Source: Roseibium sp. (GTDB lineage Bacteria > Pseudomonadota > Alphaproteobacteria > Rhizobiales > Stappiaceae). From it: a stretch of DNA of 64,000 bases. The position numbers and the translations under genes were made by a program. The stretch is from NCBI GenBank assembly GCA_017643925.1, contig JAEPML010000001.1, positions 372,001 through 436,000 on the forward strand, written 5' to 3'. The notes under the pieces are model-generated. The model searched no databases. It saw only the letters and a program-made list of their open reading frames with translations, and was not told the DNA's origin. Shown here in pieces: positions 55,442 to 64,000 of this stretch. Every line of letters starts with the position of its first letter. Position 1 is the first letter of the stretch.

Positions 55442-56418
55442 GCGACCTGGGCACTCGCCTTGCCGGGCAGGCTGAAATCCACCAATGGACCAAGCGGAGC
55501 GATGCCGTGCGGATTGCGGGCCTCGCTCCTGGAATGGTAACCACGTCGGTAAATCTCCAGTTTCACGGTGTCTGCGACACCGGGAAGTGCGTGGAAACGG
55601 CGCGCGTAGGCCCACAATTTCGGATAGTCGATCAGACGCTTCCTGTTGCATTTGAAGGCGCTCCAATAGGCAACGTCGAAACGCGCAAGCGTCGGAAACA
55701 GACGAATGTCGGCTTCCGTGACGGTGTCTCCCAGGAGCCACTCGTTCCCTTCCAGCGTTTCCTCGATCAGGTCGAGCGTCTCGAAGACATCCTGTACGGC
55801 TTCCTCATAGGCGGCCTGGGAACGGGAAAAACCGGCGCGATAGACGCTGTTGTTCAGCTTCGGATAGATGACATCATTCCACGCATCGATCTCGGGCAGC
55901 AGGTTTTCCGGACAATAGTCTGTCTTGATCCCGGCAAGCTCGTTGAAGGCGCCGTTGAACATCCGGATGATCTCTGCCGACTCGTTGCTGACCAGACGAT
56001 CGGTCAGCGTGTCGTAGAGAACCGGCACCGTCACCCGTCCGGTGTAATCGTCCGTGCCGCGAGAATAGATCTCGTGCAGCGACGAGGACCCTGTCAGGGT
56101 ATCGACGTAACCGTCTTTCGGATTGAAAACCCAGCCCTCGGGCGTGCGTCTGGGCGCAAGAACAGAGATCGGGATGTGATCTTCAAGGCCTTTCAGGGCC
56201 CGCATCAACAGTGTCCTGTGTGCCCAGGGGCAATTCCATGCGACATAAAGGTGGTAACGCCCGCTTTCCGCCTTGAAACCGGCTTCACCCGTTGGTCCCG
56301 CGGCCCCGTCCTCCGTCACCCAGTTTCGGATCAGCGCCTTTGAGCGCTCGAACCGGTCGTTCGCAACGGTTTCGCTGGTGGCTTCCGGGTCCCAGACCCC
56401 GTCTACAAGCAGTCCCAT
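55438..56418 (-). CDS. Glutathionyl-hydroquinone reductase-like GST (Xi class)
   Basis: This 326-residue protein has the Xi-class signature HLYVAWNCPWAHRTLLMRAL, whose Cys reduces glutathionyl-hydroquinones. FNGAFNELAG and the C-terminal LFPTLARFDVAYWSAFKCNR also match ECM4/YqjG. ATG 56418 is supported by AGGAGGAG just upstream; longer in-frame starts are not needed. It is third in a - strand series moaB-GNAT-GST. Confidence 0.92.
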   Translation of the reverse strand: MGLLVDGVWDPEATSETVANDRFERSKALIRNWVTEDGAAGPTGEAGFKAESGRYHLYVAWNCPWAHRTLLMRALKGLEDHIPISVLAPRRTPEGWVFNPKDGYVDTLTGSSSLHEIYSRGTDDYTGRVTVPVLYDTLTDRLVSNESAEIIRMFNGAFNELAGIKTDYCPENLLPEIDAWNDVIYPKLNNSVYRAGFSRSQAAYEEAVQDVFETLDLIEETLEGNEWLLGDTVTEADIRLFPTLARFDVAYWSAFKCNRKRLIDYPKLWAYARRFHALPGVADTVKLEIYRRGYHSRSEARNPHGIAPLGPLVDFSLPGKASAQVA

Positions 56419-56462
56419 CCAAATCTCCTCCTGGAAGACAAGATAGGAACGCTTGCGTCCGG

Positions 56463-56963
56463 TTACAGGGGGCGTGTCATGCGGATCGACGGGAAAGTCA
56501 CATTTCCGGGAAGAAAAATCGGGCAAGGCTCAATCGAGGTGAAGCCGCAGGCCCTGTAGAAGGCTTCGCCGTTCAGCGTGGAGTAGCAGTTGAATTCACT
56601 CACGCCAGCGGAGCGGGCGTCTTCGATGCATCTGGTCATCAGTGCGCGACCGACTCCTCTTCCGGCAAAGTCGGGATCTGTCCCGAAATGGCGGATGTTG
56701 CCATTTGTTGAGGTCTCGTCCTTGCCTGTAGGCGAGTGCCGGGTCCACCCGCCAACACCGATGATTGTTCCGTCCCCGGTCGCGGCAGCGTAATAGGTGC
56801 CTGACGTCAGCAAGTCCTTCTGCGCCCGGGTGATGAGCGGCAGCGCCTGCTTGAGTGTTACGGCATCATAGGCCCTGGCGAGCAAGGCCGTGTAGCTCTT
56901 CAAAAGCAAATCCGAGACAGTGTCATTGTCTTCAAGAACGGTTGTCCGGATTTCGAGGTCCAT
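56463..56963 (-). CDS. GNAT family N-acetyltransferase
   Basis: This 166-residue acetyltransferase has the acetyl-CoA loop PDFAGRGVGRALMTRCIEDAR and the closing ALNG-like NGEAFYRACGF segment. The substrate is unknown. ATG 56963 is 5 bases after the moaB stop codon, so it is probably co-transcribed with moaB. Confidence 0.88.
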   Translation of the reverse strand: MDLEIRTTVLEDNDTVSDLLLKSYTALLARAYDAVTLKQALPLITRAQKDLLTSGTYYAAATGDGTIIGVGGWTRHSPTGKDETSTNGNIRHFGTDPDFAGRGVGRALMTRCIEDARSAGVSEFNCYSTLNGEAFYRACGFTSIEPCPIFLPGNVTFPSIRMTRPL

Positions 56964-56968
56964 GGATG

Positions 56969-57526
56969 TCAGGCTTCCTGCAGCTTGCCGCGTTTCAGGT
57001 GCTCGTCGAGGCGCGGCATGATCTCGACGAAATTGCACGGCATGTGCCGGTAGTCGAGTTGCCACTTCAGGATCCCGTCCCAGGCGTCCTTGCAGGCACC
57101 AGGTGAACCAGGGATCGCAAAGATATAGGTCGCACCAGCGACGCCTCCGGTTGCGCGCGACTGGATTGTCGACGTGCCGATCTTCTCGAAGGAGAGGCGA
57201 TGAAAGACGGTTGAAAATCCGTCCATGCGTTTTTCAAAAAGGGGCTCCACGGCCTCCGGGGTCACATCCCTGCCGGTGAAACCGGTGCCTCCGGTCGAGA
57301 TGACGACATCGACACCCTTCTCGGCGATCCATCCCTTGACGACCTCCTGGATCGCGGGAACGTCGTCCTTGACGATCTTTCGGTCCGCAAGCGTATGCCC
57401 GGCCTTTTCAATCCGCTCCACCAGGGTGTTGCCTGACCGGTCTTCCTCCAGGGTGCGTGTGTCGGAAACAGTCAACACGGCAATGTTCAGCGGGATAAAT
57501 GGGCGGCTATCATCGATGCGGGACAT
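56969..57526 (-). CDS. moaB: Molybdenum cofactor biosynthesis protein B
   Basis: This 185-residue protein of the MogA/MoaB fold adenylylates molybdopterin. NIAVLTVSDTRTLEEDRSGN, VISTGGTGFTGRDVTPEAV and IFAIPGSPGACKDAW are diagnostic. ATG 57526 has AAGGAG directly upstream; an ORF extension of 22 codons is ignored. It heads a - strand series with a GNAT and a GST gene. Confidence 0.93.
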   Translation of the reverse strand: MSRIDDSRPFIPLNIAVLTVSDTRTLEEDRSGNTLVERIEKAGHTLADRKIVKDDVPAIQEVVKGWIAEKGVDVVISTGGTGFTGRDVTPEAVEPLFEKRMDGFSTVFHRLSFEKIGTSTIQSRATGGVAGATYIFAIPGSPGACKDAWDGILKWQLDYRHMPCNFVEIMPRLDEHLKRGKLQEA

Positions 57527-57715
57527 GGAAAACTCCTTTGCCATCAAGACATAGGCGATCAATCGAGCCCGTGCCAGAGGCGATTTTGACACATCAGTGT
57601 GAGTAAGGATCTTGAAATAAAATTACAAAAAATAACAAGATTGAGACACTTGCATTATAGTTAGGTCAGTATTATTGACTTAATTAATCACTCTTACATT
57701 GCCGACGAGCTCACA
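57527..57715. other. AT-rich divergent promoter region between moaB and the aminotransferase gene
   Basis: No gene is seen. 57612-57695 is strongly AT-rich. TTGACT (57676-57681) and several TAAT/TATA runs are present, but no -35/-10 pair with good spacing could be fixed. Confidence 0.4.
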
Positions 57716-58942
57716 ATGACAACCTGGGACAGTCTTTACGCCAATCGTGCCGCGCGCATGCGGGCTTCCGAAATCAGGGAGCTGCTGAAACTCCTGGACA
57801 AGCCCGACGTGATTTCATTTGCAGGTGGCATTCCCGACCCGAAACTGTTTCCGGCCGATGCCTTCAAGGAGGCCTATGCCTCCATTCTGGGGTCGAACGA
57901 GGCAGAGCGCGCGCTGCAATACGGTGTCAGTGAAGGAAGCCCGCGATTGCGATCCTGGATCATGGATCACATGAAATCGCTCGGTGTTCCATGTAGCGAA
58001 GACAACATTCTCATCACCTCGGGATCGCAGCAGGGACTGGACTATATCGGCAAGCTGTTCCTGTCAGCCGGTGACACGGCGCTGGTGCAGTGGCCGACCT
58101 ATCTCGGCGCAATCCAGGCTTTCAATTCCTATGAACCTTCTTTCGACCGGCTTGATCCGGGTGCCAACCGGGAGGCGAGTGACTACCAGTTGCGCGCTTC
58201 AGAGGCAGGTGGCAGCGTCAAGTTTGCCTATCTGTCTCCAGACTTCGCCAATCCAACCGGACAGTCGCTCACGCTTGATGAACGGCAACGCATCCTCGCG
58301 CTGGCAAACGAGCTCTCGTGTGCTGTGATCGAGGACGCTCCCTATCAGAGCATGCGCTATGACGGAGATCCGGTGGCGCCTGTTCTTGCTCTGGATTGCG
58401 CGACGTCGGGCGGGATTGAAAAAAGCCGCACCCTATATTGCGGCAGTTTTTCAAAATCCCTGTCACCCGGACTTCGGCTCGGCTGGATCTGCGCTGCCCG
58501 TGAGGTGATTGCCCGTTTGGTGTTGATCAAGCAGGCGAGCGATCTGAATACACCTGTTCTCAACCAGGAAGCCATGGCCCAGGTCGCAGAGACGGTCTTC
58601 GAGGCGCACACCGCGAACAGCCGTGCAGTTTACAAATCACGCCGGGACGCCATGTTGGCCGCGCTCGAAAATCACATGCCGGCAGGTGTCCGCTGGACTC
58701 GACCGGAAGGCGGCATGTTCATCTGGGTTGAGCTGCCGGATGGAATTGATGCTGCGGACCTGCTTGAGAAATCGGTCGAGGCTGCCAAGGTTGCCTTCGT
58801 TCCCGGCAGGGCATTTCATGCGGACGGTACGGGGGCCAACACCATGCGCCTCAGCTTCTCCTGTGCCGATCATGAGAAAATTGAAAAAGGTGTTTCGCGT
58901 CTTGGCAGGTTGATTGCTGAAACTGTCACATCCAAGCTGTAA
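57716..58942 (+). CDS. PLP-dependent aminotransferase (2-aminoadipate/MocR-type class I)
   Basis: This 408-residue fold-type I aminotransferase has ISFAGGIPDPKLFPADAF at its start, SPDFANPTGQSLTLDER, and the PLP Lys in YCGSFSKSLSPGLRLGW. It matches the PLP-dependent family of 2-aminoadipate and aromatic or branched aminotransferases (LysN-like). The exact substrate is uncertain. The ATG at 57716 lacks a strong Shine-Dalgarno. It precedes the ceramidase-like gene by 38 bases. Confidence 0.9.
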   Translation: MTTWDSLYANRAARMRASEIRELLKLLDKPDVISFAGGIPDPKLFPADAFKEAYASILGSNEAERALQYGVSEGSPRLRSWIMDHMKSLGVPCSEDNILITSGSQQGLDYIGKLFLSAGDTALVQWPTYLGAIQAFNSYEPSFDRLDPGANREASDYQLRASEAGGSVKFAYLSPDFANPTGQSLTLDERQRILALANELSCAVIEDAPYQSMRYDGDPVAPVLALDCATSGGIEKSRTLYCGSFSKSLSPGLRLGWICAAREVIARLVLIKQASDLNTPVLNQEAMAQVAETVFEAHTANSRAVYKSRRDAMLAALENHMPAGVRWTRPEGGMFIWVELPDGIDAADLLEKSVEAAKVAFVPGRAFHADGTGANTMRLSFSCADHEKIEKGVSRLGRLIAETVTSKL

Positions 58943-58980
58943 TCAAATCAAGGGGAGACGAGATTGCAGGCACGCGGCCC

Positions 58981-59625
58981 ATGGCACTAAGCGATCAGTT
59001 CAACAACTATTGCGAACGGCTTGGTCCGGACTTCTGGTCCGAGCCGCTGAATGCGGTGACCAATGCTGCCTTTCTGGTCGCCGCTTTGCTTGCTTATCTG
59101 GTCTGGCAGCGCAAGACACCGAATGACTATGCCGGGCTTGCTCTGGTCGTGATCGTGTTTCTGACCGGTGTCGGCTCATTTCTCTTCCATACATTTGCAA
59201 CAAGATGGGCCCTGCTGGCGGACGTCATCCCGATCGCGCTCTTCATTCACATCTATCTCTTCTTCGCCCTGAAACGGTTTCTGGAACTGCCATGGTGGGT
59301 TGCGCTTGTGATCGTGGTCGGCTTTTTTGGCTTCACGCCGTTTGTCGGCCAGCTTGTTGCGCCATTTGTCGGCTCCTCTGCAGGGTATGTTCCGGCTCTT
59401 CTGGCGATATTCGTGGTCGGCGGCTCGTTTTGCCGAAAGGACAGCAGGTTGGGCACGCTGGTATTGCAGACCGGGCTCATCTTTGCGCTGTCTCTGACAT
59501 TCAGAACAATCGACGAACCGCTATGCGGACAACTTGCTATTGGAACGCATTTCCTGTGGCATATCCTCAACGCCGTCGTGCTCTATTCACTATTGCGGGT
59601 TCTCATTTTGCATCGTGCCGGGTAA
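58981..59625 (+). CDS. Alkaline ceramidase-like membrane hydrolase (CREST family)
   Basis: This 214-residue protein has seven hydrophobic helices and an N-terminal NNYCERLGPDFWSEPLNAVTN segment (partly quoted) that matches the ceramidase family. The metal and catalytic set has the spacing of human ACER3: Ser66, His70 and Asp81 (GVGSFLFHT...LLADVIPI), then His190 and His194 (THFLWHILN). ACER3 uses Ser77, His81, Asp92, His217 and His221. It may hydrolyse an amide-linked lipid such as a ceramide or ornithine-type lipid. It lies 38 bases after an aminotransferase gene. Confidence 0.87.
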   Translation: MALSDQFNNYCERLGPDFWSEPLNAVTNAAFLVAALLAYLVWQRKTPNDYAGLALVVIVFLTGVGSFLFHTFATRWALLADVIPIALFIHIYLFFALKRFLELPWWVALVIVVGFFGFTPFVGQLVAPFVGSSAGYVPALLAIFVVGGSFCRKDSRLGTLVLQTGLIFALSLTFRTIDEPLCGQLAIGTHFLWHILNAVVLYSLLRVLILHRAG

Positions 59626-59733
59626 ACCACAGAGACAACTCAGGATTTCGCAAGGTCCAGTAACGGCAGCAGGACACGGCTTGCAGATCAAATCAACGAC
59701 CCGGAAACTCGGGCAAACAGGACAGGGAAGCTC

Positions 59734-62025
59734 ATGAGCGACAATAATAAAACCGAAAGCGATTTGACCGAAGCAGCCCTGTTTTTCCACGAGCATCCGA
59801 AACCCGGCAAACTCGAAATCCAGGCGACCAAACCGCTCGGAAACCAGCGCGACCTTGCGCTGGCCTATTCCCCGGGTGTTGCCGCACCCTGTCTCGAAAT
59901 TGCCGATGATCCGTCAAAGGCTGCAAATTACACTTCGCGGGGCAACCTGGTCGCCGTGATTTCGAACGGAACCGCGGTTCTGGGCCTGGGCAATATCGGT
60001 CCGCTTGCCTCAAAGCCGGTGATGGAAGGAAAGGCCGTTCTTTTCAAGAAGTTTGCCGGTATCGATGTCTTCGATATCGAGGTGGACGAGACCAATGTCG
60101 ACAAGTTCGTCGATGCGGTTGCGGCACTGGAACCAACGTTTGGCGGTATCAACCTTGAGGATATCAAGGCACCGGAATGTTTCATGATCGAAGACCGGCT
60201 CCGGGAGAAAATGAACATCCCGGTCTTCCATGACGATCAGCACGGTACGGCAATCATTGCAGGTGCCGCGGTTCGCAATGGCCTGCACCTGGCCGGCAAA
60301 AAGATCGAGGACGCAAAAATCGTCGCCTCTGGCGCTGGGGCCGCGGCACTCGCCTGCCTCAACATGCTGGTGTCGCTTGGCGCCAGGCGCGAGAATATCT
60401 GGGTCACCGATATCGAAGGCGTTGTCTATGAAGGCCGCGAGGCGTTGATGGACGAATGGAAGGCGGTCTTTGCGCAGAAGACCGACAAGCGGACGCTGGA
60501 TGATGTCATTGGTGATGCCGACGTCTTCCTGGGCCTGTCTGCAGCCGGTGTCCTCAAGCCGCACATGGTCGAGAAGATGGGCAAGGGCCCGCTGATCCTG
60601 GCGCTTGCCAACCCGAATCCGGAAATCATGCCGGAAGATGCCCTTGAAGTGCGCGACGACGTGGTCATGTGCACCGGGCGCTCCGACTATCCGAACCAGG
60701 TCAACAACGTCCTGTGTTTCCCCTATATCTTCCGCGGCGCCCTGGATGTTGGCGCGACAACGATCAACGAGGAAATGAAGCGGGCGGCCGTCGAGGCAAT
60801 TGCAGGCCTTGCACAGGAAGAACCGTCCGATGTCGCCGCTCGTGCCTATGGCGGCAAGACAGAAACGTTTGGCCCGAATTATCTCATTCCGTCTCCATTC
60901 GATCAGCGGCTCATCCTGAGGATTGCTCCGGCCGTCGCCAAGGCCGCGATGGACTCCGGTGTTGCGACCCGGCCGATCGAGGACTTCGACGCCTACAAGG
61001 ACCGGCTGAACCGTTTTGTCTTCCGATCCGGCCTGATCATGAAGCCGATCATTCAGAACGCCAGCAAGGATCCGAAAAAGATCATCTATGCGGAAGGCGA
61101 AGACGAGCGCGTGCTGCGCGCCGCGCAGGTTCTGCTGGAAGACAATATCGCGAAGCCGATCCTGGTCGGCCGTCCGGATGTTCTCAAGGCCCGCTGCGAG
61201 CGGTTCGGCCTGAAGATCCGTCCCGATGTCGATTTCGAGTTCATCAATCCCCAGGACGATCCCCGCTATCGCGAATATGCGGAAGAGTATTTCGAATGTG
61301 TTGGCCGCAAGGGCATGCCTCCGGGAGCCGCGCGAACGGTCGTTCGAACCAATACCACGGTCATTTCCGCGCTTGCCGTGCGTCGAGGGGATGCGGATGC
61401 GGTCATCTGTGGTCTCGAGGGACGATTCATAAGACATCTTCGCGACATCAAGCAGGTGATCGGTATCTGCGAAACAGCGCGCGACCTGTCTGCCATGTCG
61501 CTGCTGATCAACAGCCGCGGCGCGATCTTCCTCTCCGATACATTCGTCACGGAAGATCCAACGGCGCAGGAAATTTCCGAAATGGCCATCCTGGCAGCAG
61601 AGGAAATCCGGCGCTTCGGTATCGAACCGAAAATCGCGCTTCTGTCGCTGTCCAATTTCGGTTCGCGTGATACGGCCTCGTCCCGGAAGATGCGGGAAGC
61701 GATCGAGATGATCTGGGAACGGCATCCGGAACTGGAGGCCGAGGGCGAGATGCACGGTGACTCCGCCCTGAGTGTTGCGCTGCGCGAACGGGTGATGCCG
61801 GACAGCAAGCTGTCGGGTGAAGCCAACCTCTTGCTCTTCCCCAACCTGGATTCCGCCAATATCGCGCACAACCTCCTGAAGGTTGCAACACAGGCGCTCC
61901 ATGTCGGACCTATCCTGCTGGGGACAGCCAGACCGGCGCATATCCTGACCCCATCCGTGACCTCGCGCGGCGTGGTCAACATGTCGGCTCTGGCTTGCGT
62001 CGAGGCGCAGACCAAGGGCGACTGA
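59734..62025 (+). CDS. maeB: NADP-dependent malic enzyme with phosphotransacetylase-like domain
   Basis: This 763-residue protein has two parts. Residues ~1-430 form malic enzyme, converting malate to pyruvate ([28 protein letters not shown], and the NADP loop [16 protein letters not shown]). Residues ~440-763 are a phosphotransacetylase-like domain ([28 protein letters not shown]), which is regulatory in known MaeB enzymes. It is typical of alphaproteobacteria, where it feeds gluconeogenesis and NADPH. GGGAAGC precedes the ATG. Confidence 0.95.
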   Translation: MSDNNKTESDLTEAALFFHEHPKPGKLEIQATKPLGNQRDLALAYSPGVAAPCLEIADDPSKAANYTSRGNLVAVISNGTAVLGLGNIGPLASKPVMEGKAVLFKKFAGIDVFDIEVDETNVDKFVDAVAALEPTFGGINLEDIKAPECFMIEDRLREKMNIPVFHDDQHGTAIIAGAAVRNGLHLAGKKIEDAKIVASGAGAAALACLNMLVSLGARRENIWVTDIEGVVYEGREALMDEWKAVFAQKTDKRTLDDVIGDADVFLGLSAAGVLKPHMVEKMGKGPLILALANPNPEIMPEDALEVRDDVVMCTGRSDYPNQVNNVLCFPYIFRGALDVGATTINEEMKRAAVEAIAGLAQEEPSDVAARAYGGKTETFGPNYLIPSPFDQRLILRIAPAVAKAAMDSGVATRPIEDFDAYKDRLNRFVFRSGLIMKPIIQNASKDPKKIIYAEGEDERVLRAAQVLLEDNIAKPILVGRPDVLKARCERFGLKIRPDVDFEFINPQDDPRYREYAEEYFECVGRKGMPPGAARTVVRTNTTVISALAVRRGDADAVICGLEGRFIRHLRDIKQVIGICETARDLSAMSLLINSRGAIFLSDTFVTEDPTAQEISEMAILAAEEIRRFGIEPKIALLSLSNFGSRDTASSRKMREAIEMIWERHPELEAEGEMHGDSALSVALRERVMPDSKLSGEANLLLFPNLDSANIAHNLLKVATQALHVGPILLGTARPAHILTPSVTSRGVVNMSALACVEAQTKGD

Positions 62026-62037
62026 TTTTTGCCGGCA

Positions 62038-62112
62038 GCGCAAATTGCTGCTTCAATTTGCGCCTTCATTTCAAAAGCGCGGACCGCTATGAACGGTCCG
62101 CGTCTTTCCTTT
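62038..62112 (+). terminator. Tandem hairpins after maeB
   Basis: GCGCAAATTG/CAATTTGCGC (62038-62047 and 62054-62063, loop CTGCTT) is followed by CGCGGACCG/CGGTCCGCG (62078-62086 and 62094-62102, loop CTATGAA) and TCTTTCCTTTC. The second has a T-rich tail and looks like the terminator. Confidence 0.7.
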
Positions 62113-62128
62113 CAAGCGACATTTTCGG

Positions 62129-62464
62129 ATGACCCAGGTGAAGCAACCAGCGGACTGCATGAACAAGTCCGATATCCGGTCGGCCATTGACAGCCTCGAC
62201 GAGGACTTGCTGCGGATATTTGCCCGCAGACAGGGCTATGTGCGCCGTATGGCGCAATTGAAGCAAAGCCCGGATGAAGCATTCGATCACGACCGCATTG
62301 AAACCATGGTTGCGCGGCTCAAGGCCCGGGCGGAAGAACTGGGCCTCGAAGGAGAGCAGGCCGAAATTGTCTGGCGTTCCCTCATAGACTGGAACGTAGA
62401 CTACGAGCGCAGGACAATCGCAAAGATGCTCGAAGACACAGAACAGGCACCCGCAGAAGCCTGA
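62129..62464 (+). CDS. Chorismate mutase (AroQ type)
   Basis: This 111-residue helical protein converts chorismate to prephenate. The AroQ pattern is seen: IRSAIDSLDEDLLRIFARRQGYVRRMAQLK (partly quoted) with the conserved Arg residues, and a later IVWRSLIDWNVDYER helix. An ATG at 62159 gives 101 residues and is equally plausible. It is a lone small mutase, so prephenate would feed tyrosine or phenylalanine pathways encoded elsewhere. Confidence 0.88.
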   Translation: MTQVKQPADCMNKSDIRSAIDSLDEDLLRIFARRQGYVRRMAQLKQSPDEAFDHDRIETMVARLKARAEELGLEGEQAEIVWRSLIDWNVDYERRTIAKMLEDTEQAPAEA

Positions 62465-62563
62465 GACTGACAAAATTTGATGCCGGGCCGCCTGTAAAGC
62501 GATCGCGACAGTCCTACCTAAAGGGGCAACTGGAACTTTCGCGATTTTGAGAGGAAGCCCCGA

Positions 62564-63688
62564 ATGACGGCCTCAACACGTATTGCATCCCTTGCCACCG
62601 CTGGTGCCTTGTCGACATTCATCTGGACAGCCGTTCCAGTGCATTCCCAGTCATCGATTGCGCTTGAAACGGTAACCGATGGCCTGTCCTATCCGTGGAG
62701 CGTCGCCTTTCTGCCTCAGGGAGGCTACCTGGTGACTGAACGCGACGGTGTCCTGAAATTCGTTTCCGATGAGGGAGCACAAAGTGTCGTGGCCGGCGCT
62801 CCGGAGGTTTTTGCTCAGGGGCAGGGCGGTTTGCTTGATGTTGTGTTGAGTCCTGATTTCGACACCGACAACACGATTTTCCTCAGCTTCTCGCAAGGCT
62901 CGCCCGAAGGTGCTGGCACGTCTGTCTACCGCGCCAGATTGAATCCGGCTGGCGGTGGCTATGAACTGATCGATGGTGACACGATCTTCGCAGCGAACAA
63001 CAAGGCCTACGGAGGTCGGCACTTTGGCTCGCGCCTTGCCTTTTCGCCTGACGGAAACCTGTTCATGACCTTGGGGGACCGTGGTGACGGCCCGCGATCG
63101 CAGGACGCGTCCGACCACACCGGGTCTGTCCTTCGCCTGACGCGAGACGGTGACCCGGCACCGGGAAATCCCTTTGCAGGCGATCAATCCGCCAAGCCGG
63201 AAATCTGGTCCATTGGACACAGAAACCCGCAGAGTGCGGCCATTCATCCCGAAACGGGTATCTTGTGGACTGTAGAACATGGCGCGCGCGGTGGCGATGA
63301 AATCAACGTGCCGGAGGCCGGCAAGAACTATGGCTGGCCCGTTATCTCCTATGGCCGCCACTATTCCGGCGGAAAAATAGGTGAGGGGACCCAGAAGGAT
63401 GGCATGGAACAGCCGATCCACTACTGGGACCCGTCCATCGCTCCTTCCGGCATGGCCTTTGTGACCAGCGATCTTTATCCGGATTGGCAGGGCGACCTGT
63501 TGGTCGGTGCTCTTCGCGGACAACATCTCGCCAAGCTGGAACTGGATGGCAAGGCCATCGTTTCGGAAAGCCGTTTGTTGGAAGATCTCGGTGAGAGGAT
63601 CAGGGACGTCCGACAGGCTCCGGACGGGTACCTCTACGTGCTCACCGACAGCGATGACGGTCAGCTGATCCGGCTCAAACCGCAATAA
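62564..63688 (+). CDS. Secreted PQQ-type sugar dehydrogenase (GSDH/YliI-like)
   Basis: This 374-residue protein has a signal peptide (about residues 1-28) and a six-bladed propeller of the glucose/sorbosone dehydrogenase family: VTDGLSYPWSVAFLPQGGYLVTERDG (partly quoted), GSRLAFSPDGNLFMTLGDR, IGHRNPQSAAIHP and VEHGARGGDEINVPEAGKNYGWP (partly quoted). It oxidises aldoses with PQQ in the periplasm. GAGGAAGCC precedes ATG 62564. It stands alone at the end of the window. Confidence 0.92.
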   Translation: MTASTRIASLATAGALSTFIWTAVPVHSQSSIALETVTDGLSYPWSVAFLPQGGYLVTERDGVLKFVSDEGAQSVVAGAPEVFAQGQGGLLDVVLSPDFDTDNTIFLSFSQGSPEGAGTSVYRARLNPAGGGYELIDGDTIFAANNKAYGGRHFGSRLAFSPDGNLFMTLGDRGDGPRSQDASDHTGSVLRLTRDGDPAPGNPFAGDQSAKPEIWSIGHRNPQSAAIHPETGILWTVEHGARGGDEINVPEAGKNYGWPVISYGRHYSGGKIGEGTQKDGMEQPIHYWDPSIAPSGMAFVTSDLYPDWQGDLLVGALRGQHLAKLELDGKAIVSESRLLEDLGERIRDVRQAPDGYLYVLTDSDDGQLIRLKPQ

Positions 63689-64000
63689 GAGGGCTGAGCT
63701 TTCGTCAGGCGCAAACAGGTTTCCGGGCATTTCGCTTGACATTTCGACCCGTCCCAACGATATAGCGCCCAGCAATCGCTGCCGCGTGAGCAGCACTCAA
63801 GATTCGTCCCGATGAAATGATCATCGATGTGTAACGGGTCATATTGCTTTCGCTTCGAGTCCGGACGGACTCGCCCAGTTCCCATTTCACGCGAGGGTCT
63901 GGCGGCAAAGAGTTTGTGCTCCGAACGGGGGACAGCTGCCGCAAACCACGAATTTGACTGCGACATGTCTCGCGGTCCACAGGCGTGTTTTCGTGCGCCT
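63689..64000. other. Intergenic 3' end of the window with a possible + strand promoter
   Basis: No gene is supported here. TTGACA (63736-63741) is followed after 17-19 bases by GATATAGC (63759-63766), a possible promoter reading out of the window. A - strand frame here has no recognisable protein features. The next gene probably starts past the edge. Confidence 0.4.

Noticed and set aside
60010..62043. 677-codon open frame on the - strand opposite maeB
   Set aside because: Antisense to a clearly assigned malic enzyme and without domain features.
63661..63980. Two ~90-100 codon - strand frames at the right edge
   Set aside because: No protein features, overlapping frames and overlap with a likely promoter region.

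Overview
The window is chromosomal DNA from an alphaproteobacterium. It is GC-rich, about 60% by eye, and densely coded. Gene content and order (coxB-coxA-ctaB-small protein-ctaG-coxC-DUF983-SURF1; mutY-dciA-dsbA-smc; an F0-only atp operon with b and b' subunits; ccrM; an Irr-type iron box before bfr) fit the Hyphomicrobiales/Rhodobacterales. A marine Stappiaceae-like organism (Roseibium/Labrenzia/Stappia) is my best guess, inferred from synteny and not from any search. I saw no rRNA, tRNA, insertion sequence, prophage or CRISPR array. The window is mostly housekeeping genes with small, locally regulated accessory blocks.

Layout. 1-9.5 kb: the end of a Kef-type antiporter, an IalB-like protein, then the aa3 cytochrome c oxidase cluster with its heme and copper assembly factors, followed by a 1-Cys peroxiredoxin. 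9.5-21 kb: a lone DsbD-N-like domain protein, YqgE, thrC, an M16 peptidase, a GNAT, a large membrane GGDEF-EAL protein with a degenerate GGDEF site, a lipid-kinase-like protein and the ispH-thrB-rnhA operon. 21-25 kb: a lipoprotein, a tandem glycine riboswitch driving gcvT-gcvH-OsmC, and a MarR regulator with an anchored cysteine hydrolase. 25.7-29 kb: a secreted VWA protein with five tandem repeats and a divergent GST/MarR pair. 29-33 kb: tyrS behind what looks like a complete ribosome-mediated attenuator with a Tyr-rich leader peptide, then a GST/NTF2/tautomerase operon divergent from an HxlR regulator and an alpha/beta hydrolase. 33-36 kb: an aldehyde dehydrogenase and a GAF-Fis regulator that lacks the AAA+ domain, with matching palindromes before both genes. 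36-44.6 kb: ccrM, a DNA glycosylase, an amino-acid ABC importer without its ATPase, amn, bfr, a fasciclin protein and mutY. 44.8-52.6 kb: dciA, a DsbA-like protein, smc and the F0 ATP synthase operon. 52.8-64 kb: rnhB, a radical SAM protein, a glycosyltransferase, a glutathionyl-hydroquinone reductase-like protein, moaB, a PLP aminotransferase, a ceramidase-like membrane enzyme, the malic enzyme maeB, chorismate mutase and a PQQ-type sugar dehydrogenase.

The most notable item is the tyrS leader (29194-29350). A 21-codon leader peptide with a Tyr-Phe-Tyr-Tyr run, an antiterminator segment at its 3' end and a Rho-independent terminator before tyrS form a textbook attenuation layout. Next are the paired TGTYTC-N6-GAGACA sites with the AAA+-less regulator, the Shine-Dalgarno-sequestering hairpin before the aldehyde dehydrogenase, the ceramidase-like enzyme with the full metal-site spacing, and the VWA-repeat protein.
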